A stretch of DNA of 64,000 bases from Bacteroidia bacterium (GCA_030430845.1 JAUIKE010000004.1:1-64000), one strand, 5' to 3'. Positions 49,260-59,282 are shown, numbered from the stretch's first letter. Translations and numbers: made by a program. Notes: generated by a model from the sequence alone, not told the origin.

Positions 49260-49820
49260 TTACTCCAATTCTTTAGACAAACTTTGTATGCCCTTGCTTC
49301 CACTATTGGATCTGAATTTGATATTCTTGAAGTTTTGATCAGCTTCGAAATAGCGGGTAAAGATAGTGTCTTCCGGAGTAATAATGGCGGCAAATCGGTT
49401 GGTATAAACCTTTTGGGTGCGCTCGTTCCAGGTTAGTTCTTCTGTTTCCAGGCGCTGGTCATTGGCACTTTCCCAAACGACGCTATCCCGCACGATGACC
49501 TGGTCCTGGTTGTCAAATCGAATGCCGTAATTAGCTTTTAAGGTACTGGTCAATTCCAGGTTTTCTCCGTAAAAAAACACCTCCAATCCATCCGGGAATT
49601 CCTGGCGGGGTTCTCGCCGGTCCGTATGATTCAACATAGTAGGGCCCGTAACTTTCACCCGGATCTCTGCCGAATCACTGTAAAGTATCTCTACATTTTC
49701 AGCTTTTTCGACCCCTAATTCAGGGAAAAATTGGTCTGTAGGGGCCGTTTCCTGTTTTTGACAAGCCACTAAACCAATCAGACCAACAACAAGAATATGA
49801 AACATCTTTATTTTGGGCAT
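49260..49820 (-). CDS. lptC: LptC-like LPS export protein
   Basis: 186 residues from ATG 49820; a GTG at 49841 gives 7 more, but the ATG better starts the lipoprotein signal FHILVVGLIGLVAC. The body has the LptC/OstA-like beta pattern (DSAEIRVKVTGPTMLNHTD, LKANYGIRFDNQDQVIVRDS, VVWESANDQRLETEELTW). The protein forms part of the periplasmic bridge that carries LPS from the LptBFG transporter to the outer membrane. Bacteroidota versions are lipoproteins. Starts 25 nt after the T9SS gene upstream on the same strand. Confidence 0.82.
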   Translation of the reverse strand: MPKIKMFHILVVGLIGLVACQKQETAPTDQFFPELGVEKAENVEILYSDSAEIRVKVTGPTMLNHTDRREPRQEFPDGLEVFFYGENLELTSTLKANYGIRFDNQDQVIVRDSVVWESANDQRLETEELTWNERTQKVYTNRFAAIITPEDTIFTRYFEADQNFKNIKFRSNSGSKGIQSLSKELE

Positions 49821-49844
49821 ACCACGTTTTTTTTCGGCCACAAG

Positions 49845-52832
49845 TTAGCGAATTAGCGTAATATCCCCCTTGTATTGTAGGGTAGTGCCGTTTATAAATT
49901 GAATTTCGATCAGATAAACATAGGTGCCCGAGGGCATCTTCCGATCATCATACCGGCCGTTCCATCCCGCCGATTCCTGGCCAAAGGCAATATTCGAGCG
50001 GTCAAAAATTAGATTACCCCAGCGGTCAAACACCTTCATATTGTTGATCTGCTCAGCAGCAGGCCCACCATAAGCTGTGAAGTAATCATTCTTGCCGTCG
50101 TTATTGGGCGAAAAAACGTTGGGAATGTAAATCGGACGGGAATCATCCACAAATATCGTGACAGAATCCAGTGCACTACAGGCATCGCCATTCGTGATCG
50201 TAACTTTATATCGGGTATCCACCACCGGCATTACGCGAGGGTCCGGACAGTTCAGACAGCTTAGCGAATCAGTCGGGTTACTCATCCAGCCAAAGCTGAC
50301 GCCCTGATCAGTTGTGATAGCTCGTAGGATCGTAGATTCGCCAAGTTTGATCGTTCGGTCTTCTCCCAATTCCACCAGCAAGGAAGGTGGCTGGGTCAAT
50401 TCCACTTCAATGGAATCCAGGCATCCGCCGGCATCCAGAACATAGGCCAAATAGCGATTGGCCGGCAATCCTGTAACAGTAGGCTGTAATTGGAAAAAAA
50501 TGCCGTTGGGACTATATTCATAAGGAGGGGTGCCCCCGATACCCATTAAAGTCATGGTGCCGGTGGAGTCACCAAAGCAAATAATGTCTTCAGTGTTGGT
50601 CACTTCCAAATCCAGAAGTGGCGGCTCTGTAATGTCGATCTGCCCTTCTATTTCACAGTCGTTTCCATCTAGCACTGTAACAAAATAGGAGCCTACCGAG
50701 AGGTTCCTAATGATGGAATCCCTTTGTCCATTTGCCCATTGATAGGAATAATTGCCAACTCCTCCCGTAATCAGAGCCGTAGCTACCCCATCCGAAAAGC
50801 CATTACAGCTGGCATTGCGTTGGTCAAAATCCAAAATAAGAGGCGGATGATCATTCATCTCAAATTCGAAAAAGCCTTTACAAAGGTTGGCGTCCTGGAC
50901 TTCCACCGTATATACCCCGGCCGGAATTTGCCGTAGGGAGTTATCATTTACAAAACCCCGTCCGTCGGCCCAGTTGTATTGATAACTAGGTAGTCCATTG
51001 TCAATAATAACCTCAATCCGGCCATCCGAAAAGCCGGTGCAAGAGGGTTGCGAAACGGGGTTAACGCTGGGGTTCAATACTAACTGTAACTCCAAGACCG
51101 GAATTTCGAGATCAATCTCACAGTTGTTGCCATCTCGCATGGTAAGTTGATAAATATCCGATCGAAGGTTCTCAAAACGGTTTTCGGGACCGAATCCCTG
51201 GTTTTCAAAATTAAAGGAATAAGGAGCCGTACCGCCCGTAGTAATTAACTCCAAAACCCCGTCTGTTCCCCCATCACAGGTCGGCATCGTGATGAGGGTA
51301 TCAAACTCAAAGGCCTCGGGGCCTTCTACGACGAAGTTGAGCACCGTATCGCAGGTGGCCCCATCCGTTATGGTCACTTCATAGGTGCCTACCATTAAAC
51401 CATTGATGTCTTCCGTTGTATTGCCATCCGACCATTCATAATTCAGTGGTTGAAAATTGTTATTTACATCCAAATTTATGATACCGGTACTACCCGAGGG
51501 ACAGAGCACATTCGAGACATCCGAACCCACATCAAACTGATCCGGGCAGCAAGTGACCTCTATGGTTTTAATGACGGTCACCTGACAGCCTTCGCCGGAG
51601 GTTACCGTAAGTACAACTGATTTCAGTCCCGGTGTGCTATAAGTGACAGTGTGATTGCCTCTGCCGCTAGCGACTGCAGGACTTGAGCTGGGGCCAAAAC
51701 TCCACTCCCAATCAATAATCGATCCTAAGGAATAAAAAGAAGCATCTTCGAAAACGATGGCCTGGCCGGTACAGGTTTCAGGGATATCCGTAGTGAAATC
51801 AGCCTGAGGTCCTACAAACTCTCCGGTCCCTCCAAAGGAGATCTCGAATCCATTACCTGTCGAAGTGAAATTGTTGATCATCAAGGCATAGGTGCGACCT
51901 TCCAGCATATCGAGCGGCGCCAGAAAGTTATTTTGTGTAATGTTCCCACATCCGGCCGGCTCGGAAATATCAGTATTGGCATTGTTTAAGCCGGTGGGGC
52001 CCATACATCGGCTCGGAAAATTAAAATCACCGGAGGCCATACATCGTAGGATCACTTTATTGCTGCAGTCGTTAGGACCGTTGGGCAGTTCATAAACGAT
52101 AAAATCAAGATCATCTACCGCATTATTTGGAGTCAGGGTAAAGGTTAGGGTGCCATCGTTGGCAGCGGTCCAGACGAACCAGGTAGAGTTGGATTCCACA
52201 TTAGCTCCGGAGCTGATACCAAAACATGGCGCTCCGTTAGATTCGGTAGGGTCGTTACCAGCCCCTGTCACACTTTGCACAATAAAAGACTCTTTGTTAC
52301 AAAGGACTGAAGCGGTTGGGCAGTCCGAGCCTGGCTCTACCGGGGGGTTAAAGTTGTTAATACAGATTTGGAAAGAGCCCGTTTCGCCGTTTGGAGCTTG
52401 CACGCGTACCAGGTAAGGTACACCAACGGCCAAGCCCCCTTTATATAATTCCACGATATTGTTGCCGTTTTGGTCTCTGGCACACTCTTCTTCGTTGATG
52501 GTACCGCCACAGCTTCCCAGGTAAAGGGCTACTTCGGGCCGTCGCAGCGTACCCCCTGGTGCTCCCCCACTAGTGGCACCTACCACTGTGATGGTAACAT
52601 CGGTAGCCAGAGGGGTGAAGGTAAACCATACATCGTTTTGGCCGTCTGAAAAACAAGAGGCTCCACTGTAACCCGAGGGGGTTGCTCCTGCACTCGTATA
52701 GGCCTCAACGGGCGAACAGCCGTTGATCATATCGATGACGATGGCATTTTCGCAATCATCATTAGCCGGCTGAGCCAGCAGGGAAAGGCTGTAGAAGAGG
52801 GAAAGAAAAATAATCGTAGATCCTAATCTCAT
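49845..52832 (-). CDS. Large T9SS type B surface protein with PKD and SprB-like repeats
   Basis: 995 residues. Signal peptide 1-20. Two pre-peptidase-like/jelly-roll domains (about 20-330, with FTFTPLATDVTITVVG), a PKD domain (about 340-425, WEWSFGPSSSPAVASGRGNH), five to six SprB-type repeats of about 85 residues (SCNGFSDGVATALITGGVGN followed by YSYQW), and a C-terminal CHU_C/gliding-motility-associated domain (IYIPNVFSPNNDGKNDYFT to GTTLQYKGDITLIR). Secreted by T9SS, type B sorting, and probably a surface adhesin. Upstream 52833-53079 holds no gene. Confidence 0.92.
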   Translation of the reverse strand: MRLGSTIIFLSLFYSLSLLAQPANDDCENAIVIDMINGCSPVEAYTSAGATPSGYSGASCFSDGQNDVWFTFTPLATDVTITVVGATSGGAPGGTLRRPEVALYLGSCGGTINEEECARDQNGNNIVELYKGGLAVGVPYLVRVQAPNGETGSFQICINNFNPPVEPGSDCPTASVLCNKESFIVQSVTGAGNDPTESNGAPCFGISSGANVESNSTWFVWTAANDGTLTFTLTPNNAVDDLDFIVYELPNGPNDCSNKVILRCMASGDFNFPSRCMGPTGLNNANTDISEPAGCGNITQNNFLAPLDMLEGRTYALMINNFTSTGNGFEISFGGTGEFVGPQADFTTDIPETCTGQAIVFEDASFYSLGSIIDWEWSFGPSSSPAVASGRGNHTVTYSTPGLKSVVLTVTSGEGCQVTVIKTIEVTCCPDQFDVGSDVSNVLCPSGSTGIINLDVNNNFQPLNYEWSDGNTTEDINGLMVGTYEVTITDGATCDTVLNFVVEGPEAFEFDTLITMPTCDGGTDGVLELITTGGTAPYSFNFENQGFGPENRFENLRSDIYQLTMRDGNNCEIDLEIPVLELQLVLNPSVNPVSQPSCTGFSDGRIEVIIDNGLPSYQYNWADGRGFVNDNSLRQIPAGVYTVEVQDANLCKGFFEFEMNDHPPLILDFDQRNASCNGFSDGVATALITGGVGNYSYQWANGQRDSIIRNLSVGSYFVTVLDGNDCEIEGQIDITEPPLLDLEVTNTEDIICFGDSTGTMTLMGIGGTPPYEYSPNGIFFQLQPTVTGLPANRYLAYVLDAGGCLDSIEVELTQPPSLLVELGEDRTIKLGESTILRAITTDQGVSFGWMSNPTDSLSCLNCPDPRVMPVVDTRYKVTITNGDACSALDSVTIFVDDSRPIYIPNVFSPNNDGKNDYFTAYGGPAAEQINNMKVFDRWGNLIFDRSNIAFGQESAGWNGRYDDRKMPSGTYVYLIEIQFINGTTLQYKGDITLIR

Positions 52833-53079
52833 AGTTGTGGTCTTTTCAGAAAAAGTTTTTATTTAGTCAGCCAGGCTGATAAGCTCAGAATATATAGAAC
52901 CTCAGAGAGGCGTAATATTGGTACATGCAAGATTTCCATCTTTCTGAGTTTTAAAGTAATTTCAACAATATTAACGCTTTATGGATACATATTGTGTTGA
53001 AAAAAATTGTTTTCTACACATCAAAAAGTCAGAATTGTTGACTGATTGACGAAAAAAAATCGAGGGCACCATTTTATAC

Positions 53080-53784
53080 ATGGAAAAAATAAGACAACAG
53101 ATACCCAATACCATCACTTTGCTGAACCTTTTTTTCGGATGCCTGGCGATGATTGCCCTTTGGAAAGAGGCCTATATGATGATGTATGCTTGGGTGGGCC
53201 TGGCCTTGCTGGCCGATTTACTGGATGGGGCACTTGCTCGGTGGCTGAAGGTGCGTTCGGAAGTTGGTAAACAGCTGGATTCCCTGGCGGATTTGGTTTC
53301 TTTTGGCTTGGTACCCGGCCTGGTCTTTTATAAAATGTTGGAAACGACCAGTATTTTGACTTATCTGCCGTACGCAGGTTTTTTGGTTACACTTTTTTCG
53401 GCTATTCGACTGGCTCGGTTTAATGTGGATGAACGGCAGACTTATTCCTTTTTTGGATTACCGACTCCGGCCAATGCTATTTGGATACTTGGCCTCTTTT
53501 GGTATGTGGAATTTGGAACATCCGATCTGAGCGATTTTTTCAGGCAGCCGGTTTTTCTGTTATTCAGTATCGTATTGTCTTGTTTTATGCTGGTAGCAGA
53601 TATTTCGATGTTCAGTTTCAAGTTCAAAACCTTTAAATGGAAGGGAGAGGAGATTAAATTCATTTTTTTAGCACTAAGTCTGATATTGTTAGCTATTTTT
53701 AGAGGAGGAAGCATTTATTGGATTATCTGCTTGTATATTGTGCTCTCATTGCTGATTCATTATAAAAGATCTTTTAAAAAATGA
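53080..53784 (+). CDS. pssA: CDP-diacylglycerol-serine O-phosphatidyltransferase
   Basis: 234 residues, several transmembrane helices. The CDP-alcohol phosphatidyltransferase motif D-G-x2-A-R-x8-G-x3-D-x3-D reads LLDGALARWLKVRSEVGKQL followed by DSLAD, intact with all catalytic aspartates. The class is the integral-membrane PssA (NTITLLNLFFGCLAMI at the N-terminus). Makes phosphatidylserine for phosphatidylethanolamine. First of a tight trio with purS (ATGA overlap) and rsmI. Confidence 0.88.
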   Translation: MEKIRQQIPNTITLLNLFFGCLAMIALWKEAYMMMYAWVGLALLADLLDGALARWLKVRSEVGKQLDSLADLVSFGLVPGLVFYKMLETTSILTYLPYAGFLVTLFSAIRLARFNVDERQTYSFFGLPTPANAIWILGLFWYVEFGTSDLSDFFRQPVFLLFSIVLSCFMLVADISMFSFKFKTFKWKGEEIKFIFLALSLILLAIFRGGSIYWIICLYIVLSLLIHYKRSFKK

Positions 53785-54053
53785 AGTTTTCCGCTGATAT
53801 TCAAATCATGCCCTTGATTGACATACATGACCCTCAGGGCGATGCGGTGGCGGCAACCTTGCCTGGTGTCGGAGTAGAAGGAGTCGCGCAGGTACGCATC
53901 GGAAAAAATATTGTCATGATTCTCGAAGCGGCCTCTGAGGAAAATGCCAGGGAAATGGTTCAGCTGGCTTGTGAAAAGCTGCTGGCAAACACCATTACCG
54001 AATCTTTTCAGTTTACCATTCAACCAACTACAGAAGAAAGCCCGGAAGAATAA
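53781..54053 (+). CDS. purS: Phosphoribosylformylglycinamidine synthase subunit PurS
   Basis: 90 residues, PurS family: the consensus DPQGDAVAATLPGVGVEGVA, VRIGKNIVMILE and CEKLLANTITESFQF is well matched. PurS links PurL and PurQ in the small-PurL FGAM synthase complex (fourth step of IMP synthesis). purL and purQ are not in this window. Overlaps pssA by 4 bp and rsmI by one base. The acidic tail TEESPEE is a small extension. Confidence 0.85.
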   Translation: MKFSADIQIMPLIDIHDPQGDAVAATLPGVGVEGVAQVRIGKNIVMILEAASEENAREMVQLACEKLLANTITESFQFTIQPTTEESPEE

Positions 54054-54718
54054 TGCTTTATCTCGTTCCCACACCTATAGGCAACCTGGAGGATATCACA
54101 CTGCGGGCGATCCGTGTCCTCAAAGAAGTAGATCTCATATTGGCTGAAGATACCCGTACCTCTAAGAAGCTGCTAGATCATTATGAAGTCAATACCCCGC
54201 TGAGGGCTTTTCACGCTCATAATGAGCATACGGTGACGGAAGGGATCATTGCGCAACTGGCCGCCGGCGCAAAAATGGCCTTGATCTCGGATGCCGGTAC
54301 GCCGGGTATTTCTGATCCCGGCTTTCTGATCGTACGGGCTTGCCATGAGCACCAGATCCCGGTGGTTAGTTTGCCTGGTGCAACTTCTTCCATTACGGCC
54401 CTGGTAGCCTCGGGCCTCCCCTGCGATAAATTTTTCTTTGAGGGCTTTCTGCCACATAAAAAAGGCAGGCAAACTCGCTTGCTTTATTTATCTGAACTGC
54501 CTTATACCTTCGTTTTATTTGAATCGCCGCATCGCCTGCTTAAATGCTTGCAGCAGCTGGCCGAACATTGCGGACCAGACCGCCAGGCTTGCGTGTGCCG
54601 TGAGCTGACCAAAGTGCATGAAGAGATAAAACAGGATAGCTTGGAAAACCTGATCAGCCACTTTAGCGGCCCCGGTAAGGTAAAGGGGGAGATCGTTGTT
54701 GTTGTTGCTGGCAAATAA
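54053..54718 (+). CDS. rsmI: 16S rRNA (cytidine-1402-2'-O)-methyltransferase
   Basis: 221 residues. SAM-dependent tetrapyrrole-methylase fold: LYLVPTPIGNLEDITLRAIR at the start, LILAEDTRTSKKLLDHY, ALISDAGTPGISDPGFLIVR, and GATSSITALVASGLPCDKF. These are the RsmI hallmarks. Methylates the 2'-OH of C1402 in 16S rRNA. The last about 60 residues of the longer form are absent, as in many Bacteroidota versions. TAATG overlap with purS couples translation. Confidence 0.92.
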   Translation: MLYLVPTPIGNLEDITLRAIRVLKEVDLILAEDTRTSKKLLDHYEVNTPLRAFHAHNEHTVTEGIIAQLAAGAKMALISDAGTPGISDPGFLIVRACHEHQIPVVSLPGATSSITALVASGLPCDKFFFEGFLPHKKGRQTRLLYLSELPYTFVLFESPHRLLKCLQQLAEHCGPDRQACVCRELTKVHEEIKQDSLENLISHFSGPGKVKGEIVVVVAGK

Positions 54719-54726
54719 AAAAAGTT

Positions 54727-54758
54727 GAGTTTGGCAAGCCGCACGGCTTGCCAAACTC
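54727..54758. terminator. Bidirectional terminator between rsmI and a T9SS gene
   Basis: Perfect 15-bp arms (GAGTTTGGCAAGCCG and complement) with loop CA, flanked by A/T-rich runs. Lies between convergent stops at 54718 and 54762. Confidence 0.85.
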
Positions 54759-54761
54759 AGC

Positions 54762-56171
54762 TTATTTTATTTTAAGTACCCTTTTTGTAAGCACCCCCTG
54801 ATCCGTCTGTATCCTCAGAAAATACCAGCCCAAGCGATGAGCATGCAGATCGATTCGCTCTTGCGCACCTTCTCCCAATCGGCCTGTTTCAACGATTTGC
54901 CCGGTAATGTCGATCAGTTCGTACCCTTGCAGCTGAATATCCGAGCGAGCTTTGATCCAAAGTGCTCCGCTGCTTGGATTTGGCCAGACTTGAACCGATG
55001 TCGGCGGCAAGGGCACTTCTGGAGAAGAAGTAGAAATATTCTCGACAAAATTAATGCAGGCCGGATCAAGGGGCAGATCGTACTCTAAAGTGTCGCCCCT
55101 TGCATCGATCATAATGAGTCCTTCTATGGCCGCTTTGAACTGCGTGGCCGGCGAGCCGGTCAATTCAATAATATCGGCGCTGATGATCCGAATGGAGACG
55201 GCTTTTCCGAAACCACTGCTGCCCAAGGTGTTTTTCTTACTGAGCGCGAGATCGAAAAAATCCTGTTTTTCACCTTGATTGATTCTCCTGGAGATAGAGA
55301 GGGTTTTTTCTGTAGCCCCTAAAAGGTCGGTATCCTCTATGTTGGTTTGAATAGCAGCAATCTGGAAAGGCTGATTGGGAAAACGAAGCCTCAGTGCCAG
55401 TCCGTGTAGGTTCTCAACCGGTAATTGCATGGAGCCAATATTGAGTTCGGCAATGATGCTTACCCTGGTAGAAGAATCGGGCAGGTAATCAACACTGGAT
55501 TTTAGTTGGAGGTCTACTGGAGCAGCTCCTCCGGTAATGGTGTTTTGAAGGCTGGAAGCTGGGGTGTAATTCTTTTGAATGGCAATTAGGTCTGCTTCGT
55601 CAATGATGCCATTGCCGTCACAATCAAGGTGTTTGTAATTAACCAGATTGACCGCCTGCTCCCAGTTGGTGTTATAGGTAGGGGCCCAGTAAATGGGGTC
55701 TTCCGGAACGGGAAAAACCATGCGTTCCGGACCGGTGGTACCAAAGCCAAGGCCGATGTTTAACAGGTCATATTGATTGGCACTGCGATCGCCATTGGCA
55801 TCTCCTGGCCAGATGCAATCCGTTTGAAGGCATAATTCCTTCTGATGGCCGGGAAAGATCTCTTGACAGATCGTTTTTTCGCAGTCATCCAGTTGGCGTC
55901 CGGTCAAGCATACTGTAAGCGTGTCTGTATGTCGAAGCACAAAAAGCGAGTGCTCAAATTGCTCCAAAATCTCTCCACCCTCAATCTTCCATTGGTAACT
56001 GTCAAAATGTTCGGATTGATTGAGCAGTACCAGGGTGTCACCTGACAAATAAGAAAATGAAAAGTCTACTTTTAAGCTGTCGCACTGAGCTGAAAGTTGA
56101 TAAGGCAGAAAAAACCCTGCTAAGAACAGAAAAACAACATTCAACAACTTTTTGATTACGTATGAATTCAT
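54762..56171 (-). CDS. T9SS type A exported protein with dockerin-like repeats
   Basis: 469 residues. Signal peptide about 1-28 (LPYQLSAQ). A PKD-like N-terminal part (FSYLSGDTLVLLNQSEHFDS) precedes a dockerin type I-like pair: WPGDANGDRSANQYDLLNIG (about 120) and DCDGNGIIDEADLIAIQKNY (about 185), each with the DxNxDG calcium pattern. C-terminal T9SS type A sorting domain from about 395 (VWPNPSSGALWIKARSDIQL to KRVLKIK). Probably secreted and surface-anchored. No cohesin partner is visible here. Confidence 0.85.
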   Translation of the reverse strand: MNSYVIKKLLNVVFLFLAGFFLPYQLSAQCDSLKVDFSFSYLSGDTLVLLNQSEHFDSYQWKIEGGEILEQFEHSLFVLRHTDTLTVCLTGRQLDDCEKTICQEIFPGHQKELCLQTDCIWPGDANGDRSANQYDLLNIGLGFGTTGPERMVFPVPEDPIYWAPTYNTNWEQAVNLVNYKHLDCDGNGIIDEADLIAIQKNYTPASSLQNTITGGAAPVDLQLKSSVDYLPDSSTRVSIIAELNIGSMQLPVENLHGLALRLRFPNQPFQIAAIQTNIEDTDLLGATEKTLSISRRINQGEKQDFFDLALSKKNTLGSSGFGKAVSIRIISADIIELTGSPATQFKAAIEGLIMIDARGDTLEYDLPLDPACINFVENISTSSPEVPLPPTSVQVWPNPSSGALWIKARSDIQLQGYELIDITGQIVETGRLGEGAQERIDLHAHRLGWYFLRIQTDQGVLTKRVLKIK

Positions 56172-56385
56172 AGACTGACCATTTTATAAGTTGTAGCGGA
56201 CTTTTGTGTGGTAGTGGGTTCTCGACATTTCAAAAATGAGATAAAAATTGAGTCGCCAAAAGGACAAATATTGAAAATTGTACAACTAAATTTTTTAATT
56301 ATTTTACTTATCCACTGATTATCAATTTAAAATAGAAGTCTTTTGTTTTTTTTGTACAGATTATGTTGTTCAGAATTAATACCAG

Positions 56386-57828
56386 ATGACAGACTCCAAA
56401 CTAATCGTATTGCTTAGGCAATTTTCGGCCTATGAGCTCAACAGCTTTAAACGCTTTTTGGAATCTCCTTACTTCAACGAGAATCAGGAGTTAGTTCGCT
56501 TGTTGGAAATTCTGATGCCTTTGTTGAAATCAATGAATGTGCAAGAGGGTTTGGATAGCAAACAGTTAAACAAAAAAGTTGTTTGGGAAAAATTATATTC
56601 CGGTCAAAAATTCAAAGACATCAAGCTCAGACGACTCAGTTCAGACCTCACACAGCTGGCCTTTCAATTTTTGTATCATGAAAGCCTGAAGGAGGAGCCA
56701 CAGGACCAGCGGCTCCGGTTGATGGACTTGCTGAACCAGAAGAAACTGGACAAGCATTTTCGGGGACTTCACCGACAATTTGATAAGGAGATGGAGACCT
56801 ATCCATGGCAAAATATGGCTTTCCATTTTTATCAATTTCGTGCGTCTGAAATTCAACAAGCGTATTTAGAACGGCCTGGCCTGCCCTTTGAGGATTTATC
56901 CAGCCTGGAGCAGGCCGATTTCCACCTTGATTGTTATTACTTATCTAAGAAGCTGAAGCATTACTGCGATGCCCTGGGGTATGAGAGTTTTCTGTCGCTA
57001 AAGGCAGAACTACAGCAAGTAGATCAGTTGATGGAAAGCATTCAGGACAGTCCTTTTTTACAGGTGCCGGCCGTTAAGGCGTACTATTTGGTGGCCCGAT
57101 TGTTATTGGAACCGGAAGAGGAGGAGCACTTTTTTTCTTTGCAGATTTTTCTAAAAGAGCAAGCTAACTTATTCCCAGCCAAGGAATTACAAACCTTGTA
57201 TACACATTTAAATAATTACTGCATCATTAAAAAGATCAATGCCGGTCGAAGTGGGTTTTTTGACCATCTTTTTGCTAATTATCAGTTAATGTTGGGGCAT
57301 GGCTTAATGTTGGATGAGGGGCAAATGGCGGCGCAGGATTATAAGAATATTATCACGGTTGGCTTGCAGGTAAAAGCTTATAACTGGGTAGAAAATTTTA
57401 TACAGGAGTATACCGACAAATTGCCTTCTTCCAATCAGGAAAATGCACTAACCTATAACCTGGCGAAGGTATATTTTGCTCAAAAAAAATATAGCAAGGT
57501 AATCGGGCAATTACGGGAGGTTGCCCATAGCAATCATATCTATGCGTTGGGAGGAAAGCAAATTTTACTCAAAACGTACTACGAGACGGATGAGTTTCTC
57601 CCCTTGGATTCACTCATTCAGAGCTTCAGAGCTTATTTGCGGCGTAATCGTGTTATTTCCAAAGATGTTCGGGATCAGTACCTGAACTTCCTCAGGTTTT
57701 TGAAGAGATTGTCCTATCTGGATCCGCATCATAAAGATAAGCTGGAAAAGCTGAGGAAAGATATTGAGCAGTGTGAGTCGCTTGCTCAGAGAAGTTGGCT
57801 ATTAGAAAAGATAAATGAAATGAGATAG
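56386..57828 (+). CDS. Conserved hypothetical alpha-helical protein
   Basis: 480 residues, no signal peptide or membrane segment. Entirely helical with repeat-like periodicity, beginning LIVLLRQFSAYELNSFKRFL then ESPYFNENQ, a start I have seen in uncharacterised proteins of Saprospiraceae and relatives. No domain I can name, possibly a helical-repeat scaffold. Upstream 56172-56385 has no gene. The last six codons form the left arm of the convergent palindrome at 57812. Confidence 0.75.
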   Translation: MTDSKLIVLLRQFSAYELNSFKRFLESPYFNENQELVRLLEILMPLLKSMNVQEGLDSKQLNKKVVWEKLYSGQKFKDIKLRRLSSDLTQLAFQFLYHESLKEEPQDQRLRLMDLLNQKKLDKHFRGLHRQFDKEMETYPWQNMAFHFYQFRASEIQQAYLERPGLPFEDLSSLEQADFHLDCYYLSKKLKHYCDALGYESFLSLKAELQQVDQLMESIQDSPFLQVPAVKAYYLVARLLLEPEEEEHFFSLQIFLKEQANLFPAKELQTLYTHLNNYCIIKKINAGRSGFFDHLFANYQLMLGHGLMLDEGQMAAQDYKNIITVGLQVKAYNWVENFIQEYTDKLPSSNQENALTYNLAKVYFAQKKYSKVIGQLREVAHSNHIYALGGKQILLKTYYETDEFLPLDSLIQSFRAYLRRNRVISKDVRDQYLNFLRFLKRLSYLDPHHKDKLEKLRKDIEQCESLAQRSWLLEKINEMR

Positions 57829-57884
57829 GCGCTGTCGAAAAAGGCCGTAGGTCTTTTGAGACAGCGCCTATCTCATTTCATTTA
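57812..57884. terminator. 73-bp palindrome spanning the ends of two convergent genes
   Basis: Perfect 25-bp arms (57812-57836 and 57860-57884) around a 23-nt loop whose sequence GAAAAAGGCCGTAGGTCTTT equals the core of the composite element at 42971. The left arm contains the last 17 bases of the 57828 gene and the right arm contains the stop of lpd. Confidence 0.8.
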
Positions 57885-59282
57885 AATATGAAGTGGTCTG
57901 TTATCAGTAGCCGCCAGTGCAGCTTCCTTAAACGCTTCCGTGTAAGTCGGATGGGCATGGCTCATACGCGAGGCATCCTCTGCAGAAGCCCGGAACTCCA
58001 TTAAAGCCACTGCTTCGGCAATGATATCTGCCGTACGAGGGCCAACCATATGCACGCCGAGGATTTCATCGGTTTCTTGGTGCGAAATAACTTTAATGAA
58101 GCCTTCAATATCCGTACTGGCTCTGGCACGACCCAGTGCCCGGAAGGGGAACTTCCCTGTTTTGTAAGGGATGTTGGCTTCGGTAAGTTGCTCTTCTGTT
58201 TGGCCTACTCCTGCCACTTCCGGCCAGGTATAAACTACGTTGGGGATAAGGTTGTAGTTGACATGTGGGTGTTGTCCGGCCAGGTGCTCTGCTACAAATA
58301 CACCCTCTTCTTCGGCCTTATGGGCCAGCATAGCTCCGCGGACGACGTCTCCGATAGCATAAATATTGTCCACATTGGTTTTTAAATGATCATCTACGAT
58401 GATGCGGCCCTTTTCATCCACTTGAACGCCTACTTTCTCCAGTCCCAGTTTGTCGGTGTAAGGTTTTCGGCCGATAGAAACCAGGCAATAGTCGGCATCT
58501 ATTTGCATTTCTTCTTCGCCGTCGCGTTTTTTATAGTTCACCTTTACCTTTGTTTTTAAAGGCTCTACGCTGGTGACCATATGCTTGAGGTGAAACTTAA
58601 CGCCCAGTTTTTTCATAGCTTTCATGAGTTCCTTGCCGGAATCCTTATCCATACCGGGGATGATTCGGTCCATGTACTCAATAACTTCTACTTCGGTACC
58701 CAGGCGGCTGAACACAGAACCCAGCTCGAGTCCGATAACTCCTCCGCCAATGACCACCATTTTCTTAGGGACTTTGGTAATCTCCAGCGCTTCCGTAGAG
58801 GTGATGACTCTGTTGCCGTCATAATTAAAGGCCTCTGGCGTGATGGGCTCAGAACCGGTTGCGATGATGACTTTGTCCGATTCAATTTCTTCCTTGGAGC
58901 CATCTTCTTTTTCTACCTGAATTTTGTTGGCAGTGATAAAAGAGCCAAAACCTTTATGGACGTCGATTTTGTTTTTTTTCATTAGGAAATCAATGCCACC
59001 TACAGTTTGCTCTACTACCTCATTTTTTCTTTTGATCATTTGAGGCATATTGACCTTTAGGTCTTTCAACTCAATGCCGTGGAGTTCGAACTTTTTTTCA
59101 GCATTGTGGAAATGCTCAGAGGAATCGAGCAGGGCTTTGGAAGGGATACAGCCGACATTGAGGCAGGTGCCTCCCAGGCTTTCTTTTTCAATGATCGCTG
59201 TTTTGAATCCCAGTTGGGCGGCCCGTATAGCGGCCACGTACCCGCCAGGGCCGGAGCCTATGATGGTGACGTCGTACTTCAT
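57882..59282 (-). CDS. lpdA: Dihydrolipoyl dehydrogenase
   Basis: 466 residues from ATG 59282; the longer open frame adds 27 residues of non-homologous, basic sequence and is rejected because the FAD Rossmann start YDVTIIGSGPGGYVAAIRAA follows this ATG directly. Redox disulfide in GGTCLNVGCIPSKALL, NAD-binding GGGVIGLELGSVFSRLG, FAD-binding TNVDNIYAIGDV, and C-terminal catalytic HAHPTYTEA. E3 component of pyruvate, 2-oxoglutarate and branched-chain dehydrogenase complexes. Encoded away from any E1/E2 gene. Full length. Confidence 0.95.
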   Translation of the reverse strand: MKYDVTIIGSGPGGYVAAIRAAQLGFKTAIIEKESLGGTCLNVGCIPSKALLDSSEHFHNAEKKFELHGIELKDLKVNMPQMIKRKNEVVEQTVGGIDFLMKKNKIDVHKGFGSFITANKIQVEKEDGSKEEIESDKVIIATGSEPITPEAFNYDGNRVITSTEALEITKVPKKMVVIGGGVIGLELGSVFSRLGTEVEVIEYMDRIIPGMDKDSGKELMKAMKKLGVKFHLKHMVTSVEPLKTKVKVNYKKRDGEEEMQIDADYCLVSIGRKPYTDKLGLEKVGVQVDEKGRIIVDDHLKTNVDNIYAIGDVVRGAMLAHKAEEEGVFVAEHLAGQHPHVNYNLIPNVVYTWPEVAGVGQTEEQLTEANIPYKTGKFPFRALGRARASTDIEGFIKVISHQETDEILGVHMVGPRTADIIAEAVALMEFRASAEDASRMSHAHPTYTEAFKEAALAATDNRPLHI

